DNA from: Chryseobacterium sp. | GTDB lineage: Bacteria; Bacteroidota; Bacteroidia; Flavobacteriales; Weeksellaceae | NCBI GenBank assembly: GCA_031286615.1 | Contig: JAITUA010000021.1 | Location: 62,001-126,000, forward strand | DNA: 64,000 nucleotides | Direction of reading: 5' to 3' | In this document: positions 58,263 through 64,000 of the stretch, in pieces | Layout: every line of letters starts with the position of its first letter | How positions within the stretch are numbered: position 1 is the first letter of the stretch | The notes under the pieces: generated by a model | What the model was told of the DNA's origin: nothing | The model's input: only the letters and a program-made list of their open reading frames with translations | The model's database searches: none | Program-made: the position numbers and the translations under genes

Positions 58263-58293
58263 AAAGCCGTTATACAATCTGTACAACGGCTTT
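58263..58293. terminator. Terminator after the HlyD-type gene
   Basis: AAAGCCGTT and AACGGCTTT form a 9-bp stem. Reading on the minus strand it is followed by a T-rich run, so it ends the peptide-export operon; it also has Ts on the + side. Confidence 0.75.
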
Positions 58294-58315
58294 ATTTTTT
58301 TATCTAAACTCTTTA

Positions 58316-59614
58316 TCAAACCTGATATCCGAGAAGCTTTCTGATTTGATAGAAGAATCTTTCAATCAATCGAAGATCTTGTGTTACGATCTCTGCGCTG
58401 CCTCTTAGTTCTTTATCGAATGTAAGCGTTTTGTTGTAGCTGGTTTTTAACCCTTTTGGCAAAATAACATCTACGTAATAATTTCCTTTATCATCAGGAA
58501 TAAGAGAAATATTCTGTACTTTTCCTTCGATGATACCGTATTCCTGGAATCGGTAGTTGTCAAGTTTTATCAATACTTTTTCGCCCGGAATTATTTTTCC
58601 TGAGTTGGTTGTGGGAACAGACATTCTGCCTACCAGCTGCTCTTTATTTTTAGGAAGAATAGAAACGATAGGTTCGCTCACCTTTACAAACTGATTTTCG
58701 CCAAAAAACTGCTGGAAACTGGCAATACCATCCGTAGATGATATGACAAGGTAATTCAGTTCCCATTGCTTTAAAGATTTTCTCAGTTGCTCAAGAAGCT
58801 GTAAAGTTTGTGAAGAATATGTAATTCTGTCTTTTTCTGTGTTAATAGCAGTTCCGCTCTTAGTTTTGTTAAGATTGGAAATACCCTCATCCATTTGTGA
58901 AATGGAAATTTTTAGATTTTCAAGATTCTGCTGGGCCTGAAGATATTTGATCTTTTCATTTTCAAGTTCCATAGCCGAAATAACTCCCTGATTGAAAAGT
59001 TCCTGAGATCTGTTGAAGTTTTTCTTGGTCAGATCATACTTTATAGATTCCAGACTTTTCTGTTGTTTTAAGGTAGCTATTCTTACGCGGTATTCGGAAA
59101 TACTCTGATTGGCTGCCAGGTTTTCCGGAGCATACGGCTGTAATCTTGTAAAAAGGGCTTCATCCTGAAATGCTTTTGCAAAACTGTTGTATTCGCCCTG
59201 TAATTCCCCCAATTTGAACCTGGAAGCCTGGGCAAGAGGGAAGTTATATAAATTATCAGGAGTAATAGAGTCTATTAGTTTTTTAAGTTCTAAAATGTCC
59301 TTATAATTGGCTGCTGACTGCATTACCATCAGAACATCATTCTTTTTAACTTCCTGATGGTCTTTTATGAATATTTTTTCAATTTTGGAACTTGTCCTTG
59401 CTTCAATCTTCTCCGGAGGATTCTGTGAGGTTACAATAATAGGTGCCGGTACAAATTCCGGATATTTTATAATGTAGCTCATTACGAGAATCAGGAGGAG
59501 AATAATAAATATAACGGTATTTCCCCAGCGTATCATCCAATGAGGAGGCTGGGTAAGAATATCCTGTACGCTTTCTGAGCGAAGTTCAATATTGTCTAAA
59601 ACGTCTTCTTTCAT
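58316..59614 (-). CDS. HlyD-family periplasmic adaptor for peptide export
   Basis: A 432-residue membrane-fusion protein. One N-terminal helix (VIFIILLLILVMSYIIKY, about 33-50) anchors it. A lipoyl-like half-motif (ARTSSKIEKIFIKDHQEVKK) is followed by a long coiled coil (about 120-290) and a C-terminal beta-barrel region (VGRMSVPTTNSGKIIPGEKV). It links the C39-type ABC exporter to an outer membrane channel; no TolC homologue is in the window. It is the last gene of the operon. Confidence 0.9.
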   Translation of the reverse strand: MKEDVLDNIELRSESVQDILTQPPHWMIRWGNTVIFIILLLILVMSYIIKYPEFVPAPIIVTSQNPPEKIEARTSSKIEKIFIKDHQEVKKNDVLMVMQSAANYKDILELKKLIDSITPDNLYNFPLAQASRFKLGELQGEYNSFAKAFQDEALFTRLQPYAPENLAANQSISEYRVRIATLKQQKSLESIKYDLTKKNFNRSQELFNQGVISAMELENEKIKYLQAQQNLENLKISISQMDEGISNLNKTKSGTAINTEKDRITYSSQTLQLLEQLRKSLKQWELNYLVISSTDGIASFQQFFGENQFVKVSEPIVSILPKNKEQLVGRMSVPTTNSGKIIPGEKVLIKLDNYRFQEYGIIEGKVQNISLIPDDKGNYYVDVILPKGLKTSYNKTLTFDKELRGSAEIVTQDLRLIERFFYQIRKLLGYQV

Positions 59615-59659
59615 TTTTCTAAGATAAAATTTCCCCCAATATTTCAGGGGGAATATAAT

Positions 59660-59854
59660 TTAACCAAATGGGCAATTCCCGTCGTACCACGATGGTGGTG
59701 AAGTATCTGCATCCGGTGGACATGCAATATGGTGGAGACGGCATGGCATCCAGCTGCCAAGACACCAAGAACCACAACAATTGTTGTCCGGAATAACTAC
59801 ACCTCCGCTGACAAATGCCAGATCTTTTCTCGAAAGTTTTTTTAGATTTTTCAT
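59660..59854 (-). CDS. Cys-rich bacteriocin-like peptide with double-glycine leader
   Basis: A 64-residue precursor. The leader MKNLKKLSRKDLAFVSGG ends in Gly17-Gly18, the site cut by C39 peptidases. The 46-residue core has six Cys (26, 27, 31, 38, 45, 61) and is rich in Trp, Pro and Gly, suggesting three disulfides. It sits between the C39 ABC exporter and the HlyD-type adaptor, and a VKOR-thioredoxin oxidoreductase is encoded upstream. Antibacterial activity is plausible but unproven; no immunity gene is obvious. Confidence 0.85.
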   Translation of the reverse strand: MKNLKKLSRKDLAFVSGGVVIPDNNCCGSWCLGSWMPCRLHHIACPPDADTSPPSWYDGNCPFG

Positions 59855-59865
59855 GATTAAAATTA

Positions 59866-59898
59866 GTTTTTGTTTTTCCTACTCTATAAGCTTTTCGG
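59866..59898 (-). promoter_or_regulatory. Upstream elements of the peptide gene (copy 2 of the shared 22-mer)
   Basis: On the minus strand, CCGAAAAGC, then T, then TATAGAGTAGGA (59877-59898) matches the orphan peptide's upstream element with one mismatch. TAGGAAAAACAAAAAC (59866-59881) overlaps it and also occurs upstream of the exporter gene at 62247-62262. Confidence 0.65.
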
Positions 59899-59914
59899 TT
59901 CCGCTATATGTTTG

Positions 59915-62110
59915 CTAGCTTCCTAACTCAAGCTGGTTTCTTACAAGTCTGTAATATTCTCCTCTTAAATCTACAAGGTCTGCATGACTGCCTTCTTCTA
60001 CAACTTTCCCCTGATCCAGTACGATGATTTTATCCGCATGTCTTACCGTGGAAAGTCTGTGGGCAATAACTACCGCTGTTTTTCCTTTGAAGAATTGTTC
60101 AAGGTTTTCCATGATCACTTTCTCATTATTGGCATCCAGTGCTGATGTAGCTTCATCAAACAAAATATATTCAGGAGATTTGTAAACGGCTCTTGCAATG
60201 AAGAGTCTCTGTTTCTGGCCACCGCTGACCCCAACACCTTCATTCCCGATCTTCGTATTATAACTTAACGGAAGACTTTCAATAAATTCTTTAATGTTGG
60301 CTATTTCTACAGCACGTCTCAGTTTTTGTTTGTCAATATGATCTTCACCTACAGCAATGTTATTGGCAATAGTATCGTTGAATACATAACCTTCCTGCAT
60401 TACTACACCGCAATGATCTCTCCAGTATCTTGGTGAAATATTCTTCATATTGGTGCTTCCGATTCTGATCTCACCCTGATCAGGGTCATAAAACTTCATT
60501 AATAGTTTCAGCAGGGTTGTTTTTCCACTTCCGCTGGCTCCCACAATAGCTGTAGTCTGCTGATAAGGAATCGTAAGGCTTAAGTTTTCAAAAACCGGAA
60601 CATCGGAACCAATATAACGGAATGACATATCTTTGATCTCGATATCTTTCTTTGGAACATCTGTGACGTACTGCTCATTTTTATCTTCCTCATCATCTTT
60701 ATCATGAATTTCGCCTAACCTTTCAAGGGAAATCTTAGCATCCTGAGTCTGCTTGATAAAGTCGATAAGCTGAAGAAGAGGGCTGTTCAGCTGTCCAATA
60801 ATGTATTGTACAGAAAGCATCATCCCTAAAGTAAGGTTACCACTTAAAACCAGTTTTGCAGAAAGGAAACTTACCAGAATATCTTTCATCTGGTTGATAA
60901 AGTTACCTCCTACAGACTGCCATTGTTCTAATGACAGAGATTTTATTCTGATCTTAAACAATTTTACCTGAAGAAATTCCCAGTCCCATCGTTTTTGTTT
61001 TTCAGCATTATGCATTTTAATCTCCTGCATACCGTTGATAAGCTCAATCACTTTACTTTGTTCCTGAGAAACCTGAGAAAACCTTTTATAATCAAGTTCT
61101 TTTCTTTTTTTCAGGAAGAAACTGATCCATCCAATATACAATACCGCCCCAACAAGGTAAACAATAAATAATCTGTAATCATAAAACAGCAAAACAATAC
61201 TGAAGATGATAAGATTCACCAGTGAGAACAGAGTGTTTAACGATGAACTTGTAAGCAGCTGCTCGATTCTATGGTGGTCATTTATTCTCTGCATGATATC
61301 TCCGGTCATTCTCGTATCAAAGAAACTTATCGGAAGCCTCATAAGTTTGATAAAGAAATCGGAGATGATGGAAATATTGATCCTTGCTGATAGGTGGAGA
61401 AGAATCCAGCTTCGTATAGTTTCAATTCCCATTCTTCCCAGGAATAACATAATCTGCGCAAGTAAAACCACATAGATAAAATTAATATCCTGATTCTGGA
61501 TCCCGACGTCTACAATACTTTGGGTAAGAAACGGGAATATCAGGGATAGTAAACTTCCTCCCAGAAGCCCTATAGCCAACTGGATCACAAGTGTTTTATA
61601 CTTAAGCAGATATTTGGAAAGGAATGTAAAGCTGGCTTTGCTTTCTTCAGCATCAAATTCAGTTTGGAAAAAAGCCGGGGTTGTTTCAAGAATCAGGACA
61701 ATTCCTTCTTCTGTATTTTCGTTTGCATTTTCTCCAATCCAGGATTTGATAAACTCTTCTCTTGTATAAGTAATCAGTCCATAACTGGGATCCGAAATAT
61801 ATACTTTATTATTTTTATCAATTTTGTATACAACAACAAAATGGTTTTTATTCCAGTGTGCTACGCAAGGAAAAGGAACCTCTTCTGTGAGGGTATTGAA
61901 ATCAATCTGGACACCCATCGACCGGAATCCGAGATTTTCTGCTGCATCACTTAGTCCAAGAAGGCTGCTTCCTTCACGTGTTGTTTCGGAAAGATTACGA
62001 ATCTGCTGCAGGGATATACTTTTACCATAATACTTACTTACGATCCTGAGACATGTAGGGCCGCAGTCTTTGGTATCCGGTTGCTTATAAAAAGGAAACT
62101 TTTTTTTCAA
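59915..62110 (-). CDS. Peptidase-containing ABC transporter (C39, PCAT)
   Basis: A 731-residue exporter. The C39 protease has Cys16 in TKDCGPTCLRIVSKYYG, His in AHWNKNHFVVVY and Asp in YISDPSYG, so it should cut double-glycine leaders. Six membrane helices follow. The ATPase has Walker A VGASGSGKTTLLKLL, signature GVSGGQKQRLFIARA, Walker B YILFDEATSALD and an H-loop in AHRLSTV. The start is TTG, the only one in this frame; an out-of-frame ATG 16 bases earlier would join if one A of the A8 run were lost. It processes and exports the Cys-rich peptide. Confidence 0.92.
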   Translation of the reverse strand: MKKKFPFYKQPDTKDCGPTCLRIVSKYYGKSISLQQIRNLSETTREGSSLLGLSDAAENLGFRSMGVQIDFNTLTEEVPFPCVAHWNKNHFVVVYKIDKNNKVYISDPSYGLITYTREEFIKSWIGENANENTEEGIVLILETTPAFFQTEFDAEESKASFTFLSKYLLKYKTLVIQLAIGLLGGSLLSLIFPFLTQSIVDVGIQNQDINFIYVVLLAQIMLFLGRMGIETIRSWILLHLSARINISIISDFFIKLMRLPISFFDTRMTGDIMQRINDHHRIEQLLTSSSLNTLFSLVNLIIFSIVLLFYDYRLFIVYLVGAVLYIGWISFFLKKRKELDYKRFSQVSQEQSKVIELINGMQEIKMHNAEKQKRWDWEFLQVKLFKIRIKSLSLEQWQSVGGNFINQMKDILVSFLSAKLVLSGNLTLGMMLSVQYIIGQLNSPLLQLIDFIKQTQDAKISLERLGEIHDKDDEEDKNEQYVTDVPKKDIEIKDMSFRYIGSDVPVFENLSLTIPYQQTTAIVGASGSGKTTLLKLLMKFYDPDQGEIRIGSTNMKNISPRYWRDHCGVVMQEGYVFNDTIANNIAVGEDHIDKQKLRRAVEIANIKEFIESLPLSYNTKIGNEGVGVSGGQKQRLFIARAVYKSPEYILFDEATSALDANNEKVIMENLEQFFKGKTAVVIAHRLSTVRHADKIIVLDQGKVVEEGSHADLVDLRGEYYRLVRNQLELGS

Positions 62111-62298
62111 AACTACTACTCATTATAAAATGCCGTCAGCGGGTGACGACATTTTCTTTAATTCAATTATATTTCAATGAAATGGTAAACTGCAAATAGT
62201 CCCATTCGTTACTGTTTTTCTGCTCTTTTACATCTTCTCAGATGTTGTTTTTGTTTTTCCTAAGATAGTGAAATTTTCAAATGAATGATATTTATTTA

Positions 62299-63813
62299 CT
62301 AAATCTCATCATCTTCTATTAATTCGTCAATAAAGAACAAAATATCTTCACGATCATACTTGTCAGGGAATTGATATCCGTTAATGATAAAAATAGGGGT
62401 GAAGTTTAGTCCTGCGTTATTGTTTTCATTAGACATCTCTACCAGTGGATTCAGGTTTTCTGATGTTACATTTCCTCCGGAAAGAGCATTGATTTTGCTT
62501 TCGTCTTTAGTTTCAAACCATTCTTCTACAGCATGTAAGAACTCTTTTTCAGGCTTGTTGTGGTAGATATGGGTTAAATCTGAAATAAGCTGTGTATACT
62601 TTTCAGGAGCTCTTTCAGGGCTATAATTAAATCTCATCTGTAAAGAGATATTATCAGGATATTTTTCCAAAAGACCTTCGGCCAGTTTATGAGCATCTTT
62701 ACAGAAACCACAATATGGATTGGAAACGATGGAAATACGAAGTTTCGCATCTCTTTTCCCTACAGCAAAAGTTTCTGTATTCTGGAATTCAATTTTTGGA
62801 TTCTGTTCCATCTGATTCTTGAAAAGCTCATAATTTCTTTTGAATCTAAGGTTCTTCGCATTAGACTTTTGAAGAGCTTCTTTTTGCTCAAGAAGAGTAT
62901 TGAAATAAATAACAGCAGAGAATACCAAAGCCCATAGAATGACAGTTAATAAAAGTGTTCCCACACTGAAAGAAAGATTCTCAAAAAATAAACTGCTTAC
63001 TACTATTTGTGCTACAAGGATTGAAATTATCAAAAGGCAAACTCTACAAAACGTTTTTTCTACAAAAGCCTGAATGTATAGAGAATATCCTATTGCAAGG
63101 ACAGAAACAAAGGTAAATCCTTTTACAATATAAGCTGTAGCTGGTAAAAATAATCCCAGCACAGCAAGTCCTGCAAAATAGATCAGGGAAAAGTCTGCAA
63201 ATTTTAAACCTAAAATACTGGTCTTATCCTGCTTTATAATTTTATCACATGAGTTGGCTGTCTGGTTGGCAGCAGCTCCGCCGCCGCCACAGATACTTCC
63301 GATTACAGTAGATGTATTTCCGAATTTCTGATTGAAGATCTCCAGTGAAATATATACACCAGCCAAAGAAAGAAGATTGAATAAGGCTTCATAAATGGTT
63401 TGGCTTATAAATGAATAAGCAAGAACTGCTGCAAAAATTAAATAAAGAACCGGTTTGAAATTGAAGGCCAGTTTATTTTCTGCATTCTCGGTTTTTTCAA
63501 ACAACAGTACAAAATCAGTTGATTTGGTATAAAGTTCTTCTTTACCGAAGGTTTTTGCTTTTTCTGAAAATACTGAATAATTGCTGCCAGACTTTTTTAC
63601 AAGAGAGAATGAATTTTCAACAATAGCAATAAATTCTTCCGGAAGTTCGTCCCAATATTCTTTGTCAAGTTCATAAGCATCATTTTTCACCCCCATAAAG
63701 TTAAGCGTGTCACTGAAAGCCAACGCAGATGGATAATTGGGATGTGAGTTGAACTGGAAAATGAATTCCTGTTTATCGAGTTTTAGGTGGTTAATTAGTT
63801 TGTCAAAAATCAT
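62299..63813 (-). CDS. VKOR-thioredoxin oxidoreductase with inactive C39-like domain
   Basis: A 504-residue membrane protein. Residues 1-100 resemble a C39 peptidase domain without its catalytic Cys (FNSHPNYPSALAFSDTLNF). The membrane part is vitamin K epoxide reductase-like, with a Cys pair in the loop (SICGGGG, NSCDKI, about 175-188) and CRVC (about 254-257). The C-terminal thioredoxin/DsbA-like domain has NPYCGFCKDAHKLAEGL (about 366) and FTPIFIINGYQ. It likely forms disulfides in the exported peptide. It is the first gene of the operon. Confidence 0.9.
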   Translation of the reverse strand: MIFDKLINHLKLDKQEFIFQFNSHPNYPSALAFSDTLNFMGVKNDAYELDKEYWDELPEEFIAIVENSFSLVKKSGSNYSVFSEKAKTFGKEELYTKSTDFVLLFEKTENAENKLAFNFKPVLYLIFAAVLAYSFISQTIYEALFNLLSLAGVYISLEIFNQKFGNTSTVIGSICGGGGAAANQTANSCDKIIKQDKTSILGLKFADFSLIYFAGLAVLGLFLPATAYIVKGFTFVSVLAIGYSLYIQAFVEKTFCRVCLLIISILVAQIVVSSLFFENLSFSVGTLLLTVILWALVFSAVIYFNTLLEQKEALQKSNAKNLRFKRNYELFKNQMEQNPKIEFQNTETFAVGKRDAKLRISIVSNPYCGFCKDAHKLAEGLLEKYPDNISLQMRFNYSPERAPEKYTQLISDLTHIYHNKPEKEFLHAVEEWFETKDESKINALSGGNVTSENLNPLVEMSNENNNAGLNFTPIFIINGYQFPDKYDREDILFFIDELIEDDEI

Positions 63814-63899
63814 GTTAATTTTTTTATCTAAAATACACAGATGTTTTAAATATACAAAAAATTTTTTCTTTTATTAGTGAGATATAGATGGCCGTTGGT

Positions 63900-63957
63900 A
63901 GATTAGATTTGACTTTCAATATTTTATTTCCAAAAATTCGAGTTCAAAATCTAATCT
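63900..63957. repeat. Inverted repeat at the window end
   Basis: AGATTAGATTT (63900-63910) and AAATCTAATCT (63947-63957) are exact complements. No gene is seen from 63814 to 64000; the hairpin may belong to the upstream region of the VKOR gene or to a gene beyond the window. Confidence 0.45.
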
Positions 63958-64000
63958 TTAACCATCATATTCTGATAAAATCCTACGCTTTTATTGCTGT

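Larger units (their letters stand above)
57754..58315. other. Gene-poor stretch across the right island end
   Basis: This holds the right arm-type repeats, attR and the tRNA's original terminator (described separately). From 57986 to 58260 I see nothing convincing; an 85-codon frame on the + strand starting with TTG at 58087 runs through the terminator at 58263-58293 and is probably chance or a gene remnant. Confidence 0.6.

Noticed and set aside
58087-58344. An 85-codon frame on the + strand right of the island
   Set aside because: It starts with TTG, runs through the strong stem-loop at 58263-58293 and overlaps the end of the HlyD-type gene. No family resemblance is seen.

Overview
The window looks like the chromosome of a Flavobacteriia member, most likely Chryseobacterium or a close Weeksellaceae relative. 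Supporting signs are type IX secretion (T9SS) C-terminal sorting domains on three proteins, a SusC/SusD pair, Bacteroidota promoters (TTG, 19 bases, TAnnTTTG), and MKNLKKLSR-type leader peptides. Assignments rest on reading the sequence; no database search was run.

Region 1 (1-13147) is an aerobic phenylacetyl-CoA degradation cluster. It holds paaA (3' part), paaB, paaC, paaD, paaG, paaH, paaI, paaJ, paaY and paaZ, all on the + strand, interleaved with a membrane-anchored alpha/beta hydrolase, small unknown genes, a DUF6624 protein, a RAYT-type transposase with an adjacent perfect palindrome, and a secreted esterase. PaaZ carries an extra C-terminal DUF1569/DinB-like domain. Several spacers are long imperfect inverted repeats. 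paaE and paaK are not in the window.

Region 2 (13150-40536) is mostly ordinary chromosome: a small Cys-rich GA-leader peptide (13283-13444), a DUF4241 protein, a SMUG2-type glycosylase next to an SF2 helicase with a C-terminal membrane hairpin, T9SS proteins, a tail-collar protein, a second crotonase, SusC/SusD, and a membrane-protein run (25324-30484) that encodes a winged-helix regulator and a COQ4-like protein. Next come lipoproteins, a subtilisin-like T9SS protease, dtd, greA (with a terminator-like leader), a HIT protein, clpX, a T9SS/PID-CTERM-like pair and a TlpA-like thioredoxin.

Region 3 (40581-57947) is a genomic island of about 17.3 kb in the 3' end of a tRNA-Met(CAT) gene, bounded by a 17-bp direct repeat. 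It has a tyrosine integrase, an excisionase-like HTH protein, a winged-helix protein next to 22-bp iteron-like repeats, and a defence-like cargo: a membrane KAP NTPase, an sce7726-type nuclease convergent with a beta-family protein, and a tight minus-strand operon of GajA-like, GajB-like, Shedu-like and putative HEPN proteins. A highly structured segment of about 140 bp ending in a terminator (52505-52650) is unexplained.

Region 4 (58316-63813, minus strand) is an export locus for a Cys-rich double-glycine peptide. It contains a VKOR-thioredoxin oxidoreductase, a C39-peptidase ABC transporter, the peptide and an HlyD-type adaptor. The peptide shares its leader and a 22-bp upstream element with the orphan peptide about 46 kb away, so the two are probably processed and controlled together.
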